Shown here one piece after another: positions 27,883-40,226 of a stretch of DNA of 64,000 nucleotides. This DNA comes from Mesorhizobium sp. M4B.F.Ca.ET.058.02.1.1 (lineage in GTDB: Bacteria; Pseudomonadota; Alphaproteobacteria; Rhizobiales; Rhizobiaceae): positions 5,663,001-5,727,000 of the forward strand of contig NZ_CP034450.1 of assembly GCF_003952505.1 (NCBI RefSeq), written 5' to 3'. The translations under genes and the position numbers were made by a program. Position 1 is the first letter of the stretch. Each line of letters begins with the position of its first letter. The notes beneath the pieces are model-generated. The model was given only the letters and a program-made list of their open reading frames with translations. It did no database searches and had not been told where the DNA came from.

Positions 27883-28651
27883 CTAGGACCTCGAAAAGGC
27901 CGGCTTCTGCTTGGCCTTGAAGGCATCGACGCCGGCCTTGAGGTCGCCGGTCAGCGCGATGAAGCCGCTGGCCAGCGCTTCCGTGGCTGCAGCACTCTCC
28001 TCGCCTTCGGCGACCGCGATCATCAGCTTTGCAGCTTCGATCGCCAGCGGTCCGCGCTCGGCGATCTTTTCTCCCCATATCTTGGCGTCGGCGAGCGCTT
28101 TGCCGGTCTCGACGACGCGGTCGACAACGCCGAGCGCAAGCGCTTCGCTCGCCAGCAGGACTTCGCCTCCGATGGCCATGCGCCGCACCGTCTGCGCGCC
28201 GAAGCGGCGCACGGCGCGCTGCGTGCCAGACCAACCGGGAACGACGCCGATCGAGGTTTCGGGAAAGCCGAGCTTCACCTGTGTCTCCGCGACGCGGAAA
28301 TCGCAGGCCACCGCCAGCTCCAGCCCGCCGCCCAGCGCATGGCCGGACAGCACGGCGATGGTCGGCTGCCTGAGCCGCGCCAGCCGGTCGAAGACACGGT
28401 GGCCATAGCGGACCCATTGCACCTGGAAATCGGCGGCGCTCAATTGTGCCCAGGCCTCGACGTCGCCGCCGGCGCAAAAGCCCTTGCCTTCGCCACGGAC
28501 GAGCACGACACGCACGCCCTCAGCCAGCTCCGCCTCGTCAAGCGCCGCTTCGAGCGCGCGCAGCATCGGAATGTCCAGCGCGTTGAACTTTTCCGGCCGG
28601 CGCAGCGTGACGAAGCCGATGGCGCCGTCCTGTTCGAAGCTGACGAGACGT

Positions 28652-28659
<8 letters not shown>
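27883..28659 (-). CDS. enoyl-CoA hydratase/isomerase family protein
   Basis: 258-residue crotonase-fold protein. The oxyanion-hole segments GFCAGGD (60-66) and HALGGGLEL (107-115) are intact. Both glutamates used by hydratases are present (E114 and E134, the latter in PETSIGVVPGWSGTQR). The ATG at 28659 overlaps the end of the CoA-transferase gene by 8 bases. The product would hydrate or isomerise an acyl-CoA formed by the transferase. The acyl chain is unknown. Confidence 0.9.
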
Positions 28660-32303
<3,644 letters not shown>

Positions 32304-32336
32304 CCAGATCGCTCCTCCCCAACTGGTCAAATCTAT

Positions 32337-32372
32337 TGGAACGTTCTAATCATGAGGCGCGAGGAGAGTCAA
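32337..32372 (-). promoter_or_regulatory. lacI-operon promoter with operator copy O1
   Basis: Reading the minus strand, TTGACT (32367-32372) and TAGAAC (32343-32348) are spaced by 18 bases. The imperfect palindrome TGGAACGTTCTA (32337-32348) covers the -10 element. It differs by one base from the perfect copy 164 bases away, giving a classical autorepression layout. Confidence 0.6.
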
Positions 32373-32491
32373 TCCGGATTTCTGAAAAACGAAAAAATCG
32401 ACAATTCGACCGTGTCAACACCTTATGCGACAAGGGAAATCGTGTTGCGATGCAGCATTTCGGCGTGCCAGAGCAAAAATCATAAAGCTTC

Positions 32492-32520
32492 TTGATTTAT
32501 TGGAACGTTCCATCTATAGG
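32492..32520 (+). promoter_or_regulatory. DUF993 promoter with operator copy O2 in the spacer
   Basis: TTGATT (32492-32497) and TATAGG (32515-32520) are exactly 17 bases apart. The perfect 12-bp palindrome TGGAACGTTCCA (32501-32512) fills the spacer, where a bound LacI-type repressor would block polymerase. The transcript would begin just before the GGGAGA ribosome-binding site of the gene at 32542. Confidence 0.7.
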
Positions 32521-32541
32521 CGCTGCCAAAGGGAGAGTTTC

Positions 32542-33696
32542 ATGGACATCACCTTGCCCGAGGAGGGTGGCCGCCGCGCCAGCTACCGGCTTGTCGGTCG
32601 GCCCGCGCAGCCGGTTGCCGGGGCGCGGTTTTCGCGCGTCGCCTATGCCGCCGCCCATGTCGTCGCCGACCCCCTCGCCATGACCGACCCGTGGTCGCTG
32701 CCCGTCGTCGACTGGGACAGGACGATGGCGTTCCGCCATCACCTGTGGCGGCTCGGCTTCCGCATCGCCGAGGCGATGGACACCTCGCAGCGCGGCATGG
32801 GTTTCGACTGGGCAAACGCAAAGGAATTGATCCGCCGCTCGATTGCAGAGGCGCGGACCGTCGAAGGGGCCGATCTCGCTTCGGGGGCCGGCACCGATCA
32901 TCTGGCGCCTTCCGCGGCGAGCACGCTCGACGATGTGATTGCCGCCTATGAGGAGCAGTTCGGCTTCATCGAGGGGCAGGGCGGCAAGGCGATCATGATG
33001 GCGAGCCGCGCGCTGGCGGCGGTCGCCAGGGGCCCGGACGACTATTCCAGCATCTACGACCGGATCCTCTCGCAGGCGTCAGGCAAAGTGATCCTGCACT
33101 GGCTGGGCGACATGTTCGATCCGGCCCTGAAGGGATACTGGGGCAGTGGCGATTTCGAGACGGCGCTCGATACGGTCGTGGCCATCATCGAGCGGCATGC
33201 CGGCAAGGTCGAAGGCATAAAAATATCGCTGCTCGATGCCAGCAAGGAGGTGGCGCTGCGGGATCGGTTGCCGGAAGGCGTCGTCATGTTCACCGGCGAC
33301 GACTTCAACTACCCCGAGTTGATCGCCGGCGACGGCAGGAGGCACTCGCATGCGCTGCTCGGCATTTTCGACGCCATCGCGCCGGTCGCCAACGCGGCGC
33401 TGGCCAGGCTCACCGATGGCGACCGCGCCGGCTATGACGCACTGATGGCGCCGACGGTGCCGCTGTCGCGCAAGATCTTCGAGGCGCCGACCGAATATTA
33501 CAAGGCCGGCATCGTCTTCATGGCATGGCTGAATGGCCATCAGGAGCATTTCGCGATGGTCGGCGGCATGCAGTCGGCGCGCGGCATCCTGCATTATGCC
33601 GATGTGTTCCGGCTGGCCGACCAGGCGGGATTGCTGGCCGATCCCGAGCTTGCGGTGGCCCGAATGAAGAGCCTCTGCGCCGTCGCAGGCGTTTGA
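32542..33696 (+). CDS. DUF993 family protein (dihydrodipicolinate synthase-like aldolase)
   Basis: 384 residues matching the DUF993 group, related to the DapA/N-acetylneuraminate-lyase TIM barrels. Visible segments include MTDPWSLPVVDWDRTMAFR, GMGFDWANAKELI, VILHWLGDMFDPALKGYW and the lysine-bearing VEGIKISLLD, the best candidate for the Schiff-base residue. The ATG at 32542 is preceded by GGGAGA; the open frame upstream runs through the promoter and is rejected. Expression from a LacI operator shared with the sugar-type cluster suggests it cleaves or dehydrates a keto-sugar acid of that pathway, which is inference. Confidence 0.8.
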   Translation: MDITLPEEGGRRASYRLVGRPAQPVAGARFSRVAYAAAHVVADPLAMTDPWSLPVVDWDRTMAFRHHLWRLGFRIAEAMDTSQRGMGFDWANAKELIRRSIAEARTVEGADLASGAGTDHLAPSAASTLDDVIAAYEEQFGFIEGQGGKAIMMASRALAAVARGPDDYSSIYDRILSQASGKVILHWLGDMFDPALKGYWGSGDFETALDTVVAIIERHAGKVEGIKISLLDASKEVALRDRLPEGVVMFTGDDFNYPELIAGDGRRHSHALLGIFDAIAPVANAALARLTDGDRAGYDALMAPTVPLSRKIFEAPTEYYKAGIVFMAWLNGHQEHFAMVGGMQSARGILHYADVFRLADQAGLLADPELAVARMKSLCAVAGV

Positions 33697-33732
33697 CCTC
33701 GACCACCGATCGGTTCCGTTCGAAGACCATAA

Positions 33733-33760
33733 ATTTGCCTTGGCCGGGCAAATCTGTTTT
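33733..33760 (+). terminator. Rho-independent terminator after the DUF993 gene
   Basis: ATTTGCC (33733-33739) pairs with GGCAAAT (33747-33753) around a 7-base loop, followed by CTGTTTT. It lies 36 bases after the stop and 36 bases before gmd. Confidence 0.6.
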
Positions 33761-33795
33761 CCCTGTTTCTCCCGAGGGGCGGGCGAAGACGGACA

Positions 33796-34881
33796 ATGAC
33801 GGGCAAAGTGGCGCTCATCACCGGCGTGACCGGGCAGGACGGAGCCTATCTGGCGCAATTGCTGCTTGAGAAGGGTTATGTCGTCCACGGCGTCAAACGC
33901 CGCTCGTCCTCATCAAACACCGGGCGTATCGAAGACCTCTATGTCGATCCGCATGAGCGCGACGCACGCCTCTTCCTGCACTATGGCGATCTGACCGACG
34001 CGGCCAACCTGATCCGCCTCGTGCAGGAGACGCGACCCGCCGAAATCTACAATCTCGGCGCCCAGAGCCATGTCCAGGTGAGTTTCGAGAACCCGGAATA
34101 TACGGGCAATGCCAATGCGCTGGGGACGCTGCGGCTGCTGGAGGCGATCCGTATCCTCGGCCTCGAAAGGTCGGTGCGCTTCTATCAGGCGTCGACCTCG
34201 GAACTCTACGGCAAGGCGTCGGTGGCGCCGCAGAACGAGACGACGCCCTTCCGTCCGCGCTCGCCCTATGCGGCGGCCAAGCTCTACGCCTACTGGACGA
34301 CGGTCAACTACCGCGAGGCCTATGGCATGTTCGCGGCCAACGGCATCCTGTTTAACCACGAGAGTCCATGCCGTGGCGAGACCTTCGTCACCCGCAAGAT
34401 CACGCGCGCGGTGGCCGCGATCCATCACGGGCGGCAAGATGTGCTCTATCTCGGCAATATCGACGCCAGACGCGACTGGGGCCATGCGCGCGACTATGTC
34501 GAGGGCATGTGGCGCATCCTCCAGCACGACGAGGCCGACGATTTCGTGCTGGCGACGGGCGAGACGCATTCGGTGCGCGAATTCGTCGAACTGGCCTTCG
34601 CCGAGACGGGGCGCACCGTGCTCTGGCAAGGCCATGACGCAGACGAAGTGGGTATCGACGCCGTTTCGGGCGCGGTCCTGGTGCGCATCGACCCACGCTA
34701 TTTCCGGCCAACCGAGGTCGACCTCCTGGTCGGCGACGCGTCCAAGGCGAGAGCCGTGCTGGGCTGGTCGCACAGGACCGGCTTCAGGGATCTGGTGGCG
34801 GAAATGGTGCAGGCCGACCTCGCGGATTTTGACGATGCAGCCATGGCAGGGCGGACGTTCCGCCCGGGGGTGGGCCGATGA
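33796..34881 (+). CDS. gmd: GDP-mannose 4,6-dehydratase
   Basis: 361 residues of the extended SDR family. It converts GDP-mannose to GDP-4-keto-6-deoxymannose. NADP-binding [11 protein letters not shown] (10-20) with [26 protein letters not shown] (133-139) and the catalytic Y158/K162 (YAAAK) are all present, and length is normal. It overlaps fcl by 4 bases, so the pair makes GDP-fucose. In rhizobia this sugar goes to lipopolysaccharide, exopolysaccharide or fucosylated Nod factors; no glycosyltransferase is nearby to decide. Confidence 0.95.
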   Translation: MTGKVALITGVTGQDGAYLAQLLLEKGYVVHGVKRRSSSSNTGRIEDLYVDPHERDARLFLHYGDLTDAANLIRLVQETRPAEIYNLGAQSHVQVSFENPEYTGNANALGTLRLLEAIRILGLERSVRFYQASTSELYGKASVAPQNETTPFRPRSPYAAAKLYAYWTTVNYREAYGMFAANGILFNHESPCRGETFVTRKITRAVAAIHHGRQDVLYLGNIDARRDWGHARDYVEGMWRILQHDEADDFVLATGETHSVREFVELAFAETGRTVLWQGHDADEVGIDAVSGAVLVRIDPRYFRPTEVDLLVGDASKARAVLGWSHRTGFRDLVAEMVQADLADFDDAAMAGRTFRPGVGR

Positions 34882-35840
34882 CTTTCGATTTGAAGGGCAA
34901 ACGGGTCTTCGTTGCCGGGCACCGCGGCATGGTCGGCTCGGCTGTCGCGCGCCGACTGGCAGGCGAGGATTGCGAAATCCTGACGGTCGCGCGCAGCGAG
35001 CTCGACCTTCTCGACCAGGCCGGCGTGCGGCGCTGGATGGCCGAGCACAGGCCGGACGCAGTGGTAATGGCGGCCGCAAAGGTCGGCGGCATCCTGGCCA
35101 ACGACACGCTTCCGGTCGACTTTCTCCACGAGAACCTGGTGGTGCAGACCAATGTCATGGAGAGCGCCTTCCGCTGCGAGGTGCGGAAGCTCCTGTTCCT
35201 CGGCTCGTCCTGCATTTATCCGAAGCTCGCGCCGCAGCCGATCCCCGAAGACGCGCTGTTGACCGGTCCGCTCGAGCCCACCAATGAATGGTACGCGGTC
35301 GCCAAGATCGCCGGGCTGAAACTCTGCCAGGCCTACCGGCGTCAGTATGGCGTGGACTACATCTCCGCCATGCCGACCAACCTCTATGGTCCGGGCGACA
35401 ATTTCGACCTCACCAGCAGCCATGTCGTGCCGGCCCTCATGCGCAAGGCGCATGAGGTCAAGCGTGCCGGCGGGAAGCAGCTGGAGGTCTGGGGATCGGG
35501 CAGGCCAATGCGCGAGTTCCTGCATGTCGACGACGCCGCCGATGCGCTTGTCTGGCTGCTGAAGAACTATTCCGGCGACGGCCACGTCAATGTCGGCTCG
35601 GGAGAAGACATCAGCATTGGCAAGCTTGCCCGCACGATCCTGTCCGTGGTCGGCGTCGAAGCCACGGTAACCTTCGACGCGACAAAGCCGGACGGCACGC
35701 CGCGCAAGCTGCTGGACGTGTCGCGCCTGTTTGCAACGGGCTGGCGGCCGCGCTGCTCGCTGCGCGATGGATTGGAACAGACTTATGGGTGGTTTCTGCG
35801 GCATGTCGAGACAGGCGACGTTCGCCTCGGCGCGGGCTGA
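34878..35840 (+). CDS. fcl: GDP-L-fucose synthase
   Basis: 320 residues; an epimerase-reductase that turns GDP-4-keto-6-deoxymannose into GDP-L-fucose with NADPH. The N-terminal [14 protein letters not shown], the SSCIYP segment (111-116) and the catalytic Y139/K143 ([11 protein letters not shown]) match the family. It is translationally coupled to gmd. No transcript end is obvious in the following 290 bases. Confidence 0.95.
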   Translation: MTFDLKGKRVFVAGHRGMVGSAVARRLAGEDCEILTVARSELDLLDQAGVRRWMAEHRPDAVVMAAAKVGGILANDTLPVDFLHENLVVQTNVMESAFRCEVRKLLFLGSSCIYPKLAPQPIPEDALLTGPLEPTNEWYAVAKIAGLKLCQAYRRQYGVDYISAMPTNLYGPGDNFDLTSSHVVPALMRKAHEVKRAGGKQLEVWGSGRPMREFLHVDDAADALVWLLKNYSGDGHVNVGSGEDISIGKLARTILSVVGVEATVTFDATKPDGTPRKLLDVSRLFATGWRPRCSLRDGLEQTYGWFLRHVETGDVRLGAG

Positions 35841-36132
35841 GCCGCAATCGACGCTGATTGCCGCAGCATGAGGGGATGGGCTGGGCAGCCACCTTCTGGC
35901 AATGGCCAACGCAAAGTCGGTCGTGGACGCGTTCGGCTACAGGCGCAATCGTGTCGTCGATGGAAGAGCGGTTCCACGCCACACGCGCCACTCGCTCACC
36001 AGCGGCAACGGCGCCTTGTTCGCCGGCGCATGGCGAAAGGCTTCGCAGAAATTTTCCGATTCGTTTGAACCAATCCTTGGAGGGACGCGACCCAGCGCTG
36101 CGTAACAAACGCGGTCCACAAGGAGAACGTCC
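35841..36132. other. intergenic stretch without a recognisable gene
   Basis: 292 bases between fcl and the small lipoprotein gene. Several frames stay open for 60-120 codons, but none has a convincing ribosome-binding site or recognisable composition. AAGGAG at 36120-36125 belongs to the next gene. No repeat or terminator was seen. Confidence 0.4.
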
Positions 36133-36341
36133 ATGCCTATTCTTTCGAGAAACGCCTTGCTTGCCATCGCCGCCGCTTCAGTGGTGGCGGGCTGTAAGAC
36201 GACCACCCCCGGGATTGCGATAACCTCAAGCCGAACGTCACCTATCACGGCAAATGCTGCGGCATTGGCGATGCGCCGTGCCGCGAAGGCAAGAACGGCA
36301 ACCACGACAGGCCCAACAGACCCGACCCTCGGCCGCAATGA
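36133..36341 (+). CDS. small Cys-rich lipoprotein, reading frame broken by one base
   Basis: Begins with a lipoprotein signal (positively charged, hydrophobic, lipobox VAGC at residues 18-21) after a good AAGGAG site (36120-36125). After about 25 codons the frame loses protein-like character, whereas the adjacent frame gives a hydrophilic Cys-rich tail (DCDNLKPNVTYHGKCCGIGD, then DAPCREGKNG) ending at TGA 36339-36341. One missing base in the CCCCCGGG run at 36206-36213 would join them into a protein of about 69 residues. As written, the first frame stops at 36363 after 76 residues. I do not recognise the family. Confidence 0.55.
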
Positions 36342-36362
36342 GTGTAGGAGAGTAAGCCAGTG

Positions 36363-36423
36363 AGAGAGCAGGGCTGATTAGGCAGCGGCAAGATCCTGCT
36401 GCCGTATTGCCCTACTCTCTTGT
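36363..36423 (+). terminator. two-tier hairpin after the small lipoprotein gene
   Basis: AGAGAG-C-AGGGC (36363-36374) pairs with GCCCT-A-CTCTCT (36409-36420), with GGCAGC/GCTGCC (36381-36386 and 36398-36403) as an inner stem, then TTGTT. It lies between the lipoprotein gene and the converging tRNA gene and may serve either strand. Confidence 0.5.
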
Positions 36424-36445
36424 TCCCGTGGGGATTTGTTAGGAT

Positions 36446-36520
36446 GGTGGGCGTGACAAGGATTGAACTTGTGACCCCTGCAATGTCAATGCAGTGCTCT
36501 CCCGCTGAGCTACACGCCCA
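36446..36520 (-). tRNA. tRNA-Val (GAC anticodon)
   Basis: Complete cloverleaf on the minus strand: acceptor GGGCGTG/CACGCCC, D-arm GCTC-GAGC with AGCGGGA loop, anticodon stem CTGCA/TGCAG with loop TTGACAT (anticodon GAC, valine), and T-arm ACAAG/CTTGT with TTCAATC. The discriminator is A and the 3' CCA is encoded (36446-36448). No intron and no integrated element at its 3' end. Confidence 0.95.
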
Positions 36521-36631
36521 TCCGATGCCGCGCATACACCATTTTTGATCCGGCGCGTCAATAGGTGGAAAAACGAAAGAAGGGCTCGTTTTGTCGCGCC
36601 CGAAGGCGCGCCGGGATCAAGCTGGAACGCC

Positions 36632-36994
36632 TCACGCCGCCTGCAGCATCTTCTCGACCTCGTTGACGAGGTCACGCAGGTGGAACGGCTTCGACAGTAC
36701 CTTGGCGTCCTTCGGCGCCTTGGAATCAGGGTTGAGCGCTACTGCGGCGAAACCGGTGATGAACATGACCTTGAGGTCGGGATCGATCTCGGTGGCGCGG
36801 CGTGCAAGCTCGATGCCGTCCATCTCCGGCATGACGATATCGGTCAAAAGCAGCGAGAACGGTTCCTCGCGCAGCCGCTCATAGGCGCTGGCGCCATTGT
36901 CGAAATCGCTCACCTGATAGCCGGCGCGCTCCAATGCCTTGACGAGGAACCGGCGCATATCATCATCGTCTTCCGCCAGCAGAATGCGTGCCAT
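36632..36994 (-). CDS. cpdR: CpdR single-domain response regulator
   Basis: 120-residue receiver domain with no output domain. The acidic pocket (E8, D9, D10), phosphoacceptor D52 (LLTDIVMPEMDG), T/S position in FITGFAA and K102 (LSKPFHL) are intact. The sequence matches the CpdR pattern throughout, including VALNPDSKAPKDAKVLSKPF. In Caulobacter and Sinorhizobium, unphosphorylated CpdR brings ClpXP to substrates such as CtrA regulators and is controlled by the CckA-ChpT relay. Either of two adjacent ATGs (36997, 36994) could be used; the second gives the usual MARILLAEDD start. It diverges from the amidohydrolase gene. Confidence 0.92.
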   Translation of the reverse strand: MARILLAEDDDDMRRFLVKALERAGYQVSDFDNGASAYERLREEPFSLLLTDIVMPEMDGIELARRATEIDPDLKVMFITGFAAVALNPDSKAPKDAKVLSKPFHLRDLVNEVEKMLQAA

Positions 36995-37157
36995 CATGTC
37001 CCGTCCGAATCACCCGCCCGATGTTGATGCCGGGCAAGCCCGTTAACCATCCTGTATATGAGGAGGTGTCGGTAAACATCAAGTGAACGTTGGGCGCATA
37101 AGCCCGACTTTGACAACGGGGACAGAGCGCTGAAATGCTGGACATGCGGCCGGGGAG

Positions 37158-38099
37158 ATGGCAGTTTTAGACCATGATGCAGTGCTGTTTCCTGGTTCGT
37201 TCACATTGAAGACGGCAGCCGAGGATTTTTCGGTCGTTCCACCCTTCGAAATCCGATCGGGCGCCGAGCAGCGCGTTCCCTTCCTCTTCAATTCGCCGCA
37301 TAGCGGCCGCTACTATCCCGAGCGTTTTTTGGCCATGGCCAAGCTCGACAGCAACGCCATCCGCCGGTCGGAGGATTGCTATGTCGACGAATTGTTCGGC
37401 GGCGCCGTGGTGCTCGGCGCGCCCATGCTGGCGGCGAATTTCCCGCGCGCCTATCTCGACGTCAATCGGGAGCCCTGGGAGCTCGACCCGCGCATGTTCG
37501 CCGAGCCGGTGCCGGCCTTCTGCAACATCCGCTCCGCGCGGGTGGCGGGCGGGCTCGGCACCGTGCCGAAGCTGGTGGGGGAGGGGCTCGACATCTACTC
37601 CGGCCGCTTGCCACTGGCCGAGGCGGTGGCGCGCATCGAGACCGTCTACAAGCCCTATCACGAGACGCTGAAACGGCTGTTGACAAGAACCCATGCCAGG
37701 TTCGGCTATGCGGTGCTGATCGACTGCCATTCGATGCCGGCCAGCATAAGGGTCGGCGACAATGGCGTGCGGCCGGATTTCATCATTGGCGACCGTTTCG
37801 GGATTTCCGCAACGGCGGCGCTGACCGAGACGGCGATCGCCCTGCTCACCGGCATGGGCTACACGGTGGCCCACAACAAGCCCTATGCCGGGGGCTTCAT
37901 CACCGAGCATTACGGCCGTCCGGCGCGCCATCTGCATGCGCTGCAGATCGAGGTCAATCGCGGGCTCTACATGAACGAGCGGACGTTCCAGAAATCGCCC
38001 GGCTTCGACGCGCTTGCCGACGACCTCACGCGCTTCTCGGCCGATCTGATGGCGATGCCGGACCATCATTTCGTCGATCTGCCGCTGGCCGCCGAGTAA
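37158..38099 (+). CDS. N-formylglutamate amidohydrolase
   Basis: 313 residues of the HutG-type N-formylglutamate amidohydrolase family, which releases glutamate and formate from N-formylglutamate using a metal ion. Conserved segments are PFLFNSPHSGRYYP near residue 40, DVNREPWELD, LIDCHSMP, and QIEVNRGLYM near the end. The ATG at 37158 has GGGGAG just upstream. The order cpdR, this gene, hisN is, as I recall it, a conserved block in Hyphomicrobiales and is not part of a hut operon here. It differs clearly from the paralogue at 2383-3201. Confidence 0.88.
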   Translation: MAVLDHDAVLFPGSFTLKTAAEDFSVVPPFEIRSGAEQRVPFLFNSPHSGRYYPERFLAMAKLDSNAIRRSEDCYVDELFGGAVVLGAPMLAANFPRAYLDVNREPWELDPRMFAEPVPAFCNIRSARVAGGLGTVPKLVGEGLDIYSGRLPLAEAVARIETVYKPYHETLKRLLTRTHARFGYAVLIDCHSMPASIRVGDNGVRPDFIIGDRFGISATAALTETAIALLTGMGYTVAHNKPYAGGFITEHYGRPARHLHALQIEVNRGLYMNERTFQKSPGFDALADDLTRFSADLMAMPDHHFVDLPLAAE

Positions 38100-38134
38100 C
38101 GCCGGCACACCCGATCAGCGCCGCGAGCCGCGTG

Positions 38135-38222
38135 AAAAAAAGACCGCATCGTTTTCACGACACGGTCGAAGTCTAGGGAGGAAACGCCCAAGGAGGGCAT
38201 GGACAGGAAAACCTGTCCGAGA
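38135..38222 (-). ncRNA. MmgR/suhB-family (alpha-r8) small RNA, putative
   Basis: On the minus strand, a 7-bp hairpin (GGACAGG/CCTGTCC, 38201-38218) is followed by the single-stranded CCTCC-rich stretch containing TTTCCTCCCT (about 38172-38183). A terminator hairpin follows (GACCG/CGGTC, 38142-38167) and ends in seven T. This order of parts and the TTTCCTCCCT core match the MmgR sRNA of Sinorhizobium meliloti (Rfam suhB family), and the element sits upstream of an inositol-monophosphatase-family gene, as the family name implies. The anti-ribosome-binding-site motif suggests base-pairing to mRNAs. Ends are approximate. Confidence 0.65.
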
Positions 38223-38416
38223 ACAAATCTATTGTGCGATGCACAAATGTCAATCGACTTCAGGCTTTTTTAATTCACTCTGATTGGGAAATTGCGTTTC
38301 GGTGGCGTTTGCGTGACATTCAGGCAACAGTTGCCGCGGTGCTAAATGATCCATGCCCCTTGTTCAGGCAGGAAATCATCGGCAAAGCACGGCATGCTGC
38401 AACGCGGGAGAATCAG

Positions 38417-39190
38417 TTGGACATCAGCATCGACTTCATGCGGCGCATCGCGCATGCCGCCGCCGCCGAGACCTTGCCGCGCTTCCGCAGCCAGGGCGCG
38501 GTCGTCAACAAGGAGGCGGGTAGCTTCGATCCGGTCACCGAGGCCGACCGCGAGGCCGAGCGGGTGATCCGGGCGCTGATATCGACGGAGTATCCCGAGC
38601 ACGGCATTCTCGGCGAGGAGCACGGCAGCTCGAACATCTCCAGCCGGCATGTCTGGGTGATCGATCCGATCGACGGCACGCGCGCCTTCATCTCCGGCCT
38701 GCCGGTCTGGGGAACGCTGGTCGGATTGACGGTCGACGGCGAGGCCGTCGCCGGGCTGATGTCGCAGCCTTTCACCGGTGAGCTGTTCTATGCCAACGCA
38801 TCCGGGTCCCACTATGAAGGTCCTGGCGGGCCGCGCAAGCTTGCGACGCGCAAGACCACCGACCTCGCCAGGGCGACGCTGTTCACCACCACGCCGGCGC
38901 TGTTTAAGGGCGAGGCGCGCTCGCGCTACGATCAGTTCGAAAAGCAGGTCCAGCTCGCCCGCTACGGCACCGATTGCTATGCCTTCGCCATGGTCGCGGC
39001 GGGAAGCGTCGACATCGTCGCCGATCCCGGGCTGAAACCCTACGATATCGTGGCGCTGATCCCGATCATCGAGAAGGCGGGCGGCGTCGTCACCACGTTC
39101 GAGGGCGGTCCGGCGGAGAAGGGCGGGGATATCCTGGCGGCGGCGACGCCTGAGCTGCACGCGGCGGCGATGGCTGCTCTGCGCGGCTGA
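38417..39190 (+). CDS. hisN: histidinol-phosphatase, inositol monophosphatase family
   Basis: 257 residues. The IMPase metal site is complete: GEEHG (66-70) and DPIDGTRAF (83-91), with a C-terminal DPGLKPYDIVALIPII. Members beside cpdR in rhizobia are annotated as HisN, which removes phosphate from histidinol phosphate in histidine synthesis. The start is taken as TTG at 38417 because GGGAG (38406-38410) lies 6 bases upstream and this gives the normal length. An in-frame ATG at 38234 would add 61 non-conserved residues. Confidence 0.85.
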   Translation: MDISIDFMRRIAHAAAAETLPRFRSQGAVVNKEAGSFDPVTEADREAERVIRALISTEYPEHGILGEEHGSSNISSRHVWVIDPIDGTRAFISGLPVWGTLVGLTVDGEAVAGLMSQPFTGELFYANASGSHYEGPGGPRKLATRKTTDLARATLFTTTPALFKGEARSRYDQFEKQVQLARYGTDCYAFAMVAAGSVDIVADPGLKPYDIVALIPIIEKAGGVVTTFEGGPAEKGGDILAAATPELHAAAMAALRG

Positions 39191-39269
39191 GCCCCGCGAT
39201 CGGTCCCTGGGGCGCGGCCAAGGATGCCGATCCTGGCAGCAGGCTGTCAGCCCGGTGGCCGTGCACCGG

Positions 39270-40226
39270 TCAGGGCGCGTCGCCGGTTCCGGGAATGAAG
39301 GCGTCGAAGGCGGCGAGGAGTTGCTCGCGATAGAGGTCTTTCTCCTGCAGGATCTCATGGTGGGCGCCGTCGATCATCAGCAGTGAGCCAAGGCGCAGGC
39401 GCCTGGCGTAGGCTTCCACCGCCTTGGTCGAGACGACCTGGTCGGCACCGGCGGCGATCACCAGCATCGGAACCTGGATCGCGCTCATGAAGTCCGGATC
39501 GCTGATCGTCTCGGACGCCTCGGCCGCAGCCTTCAGCCAGCGGATCGTCGGTCCGCCAAGCGCCAGCTGCGGCCAGGCTTCGTAGATGCCGGTGTTGCGC
39601 CGGTAACGCACGGGATCCGACGTCACCTTGTTGAGCTCAAACGGCGTCGTCTCCTTCGGCCGCGGTCCGATGGCGGCATAGAGCCGGCCAAGGCCGATCG
39701 CGCAGAACGCCGCGCAGACGCGGCGGACCGTGCTTATCGAGACAGGCAAATCGGGCAAGGTCAGGAAAGGCGCAATCAGCACCATGCGCCGCACCCGGTT
39801 GACCATCGACGGCGAAGCGAGCAGCGCGACCACCGCTCCGGCCGAATGGGCGAGGATGTAGTATGGTCCGCGACAGTCGGGCAGCACCACCTCCTCGAAG
39901 AACTGCTCGAGATCGCTGGCGTAGTCGCGGAAGCTGCGGACATAACCACGCTGCGGGTCGCCGGTCAGCCGGTCGGAAGCACCCTGGCCGCGCCAGTCGA
40001 GCGTTGCGACGCTGAAGCCGCGGCCGCAAAGATCGCGGATGGTCTCGAAATATTTCTCGGCGCACTCGTTGCGGCCGGTGAGCAGGACCACGGTGCCCTT
40101 GAGAGGGCGGGTGGTGGCGGCAAAGACGCCGTAGCGGATCTTCTTGCGGTCACGCGTGGTGAAGAAGCCGCCGGCGGCATTTTCCGGCGGCGGATTGTCC
40201 GGCGTCTGATAAAAAAGGTCCGTCAT
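39270..40226 (-). CDS. alpha/beta hydrolase, lysophospholipase-like
   Basis: 318 residues of the serine aminopeptidase/monoglyceride-lipase type (PldB-like). The nucleophile S128 lies in LAHSAGA; GRNECAEKYF (51-60) and LDWRGQGAS mark the oxyanion-hole and family signature; the acid and base are in AAGADQVVS and DGAHHEIL near the C terminus. No signal peptide. The ATG at 40226 gives the usual length; an upstream in-frame start adds a polar tail. It converges with hisN. Confidence 0.87.
   Translation of the reverse strand: MTDLFYQTPDNPPPENAAGGFFTTRDRKKIRYGVFAATTRPLKGTVVLLTGRNECAEKYFETIRDLCGRGFSVATLDWRGQGASDRLTGDPQRGYVRSFRDYASDLEQFFEEVVLPDCRGPYYILAHSAGAVVALLASPSMVNRVRRMVLIAPFLTLPDLPVSISTVRRVCAAFCAIGLGRLYAAIGPRPKETTPFELNKVTSDPVRYRRNTGIYEAWPQLALGGPTIRWLKAAAEASETISDPDFMSAIQVPMLVIAAGADQVVSTKAVEAYARRLRLGSLLMIDGAHHEILQEKDLYREQLLAAFDAFIPGTGDAP

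Noticed and set aside
36245..36535. Open frame overlapping the tRNA-Val gene
   Set aside because: It reads through a complete tRNA and a hairpin; no ribosome-binding site.
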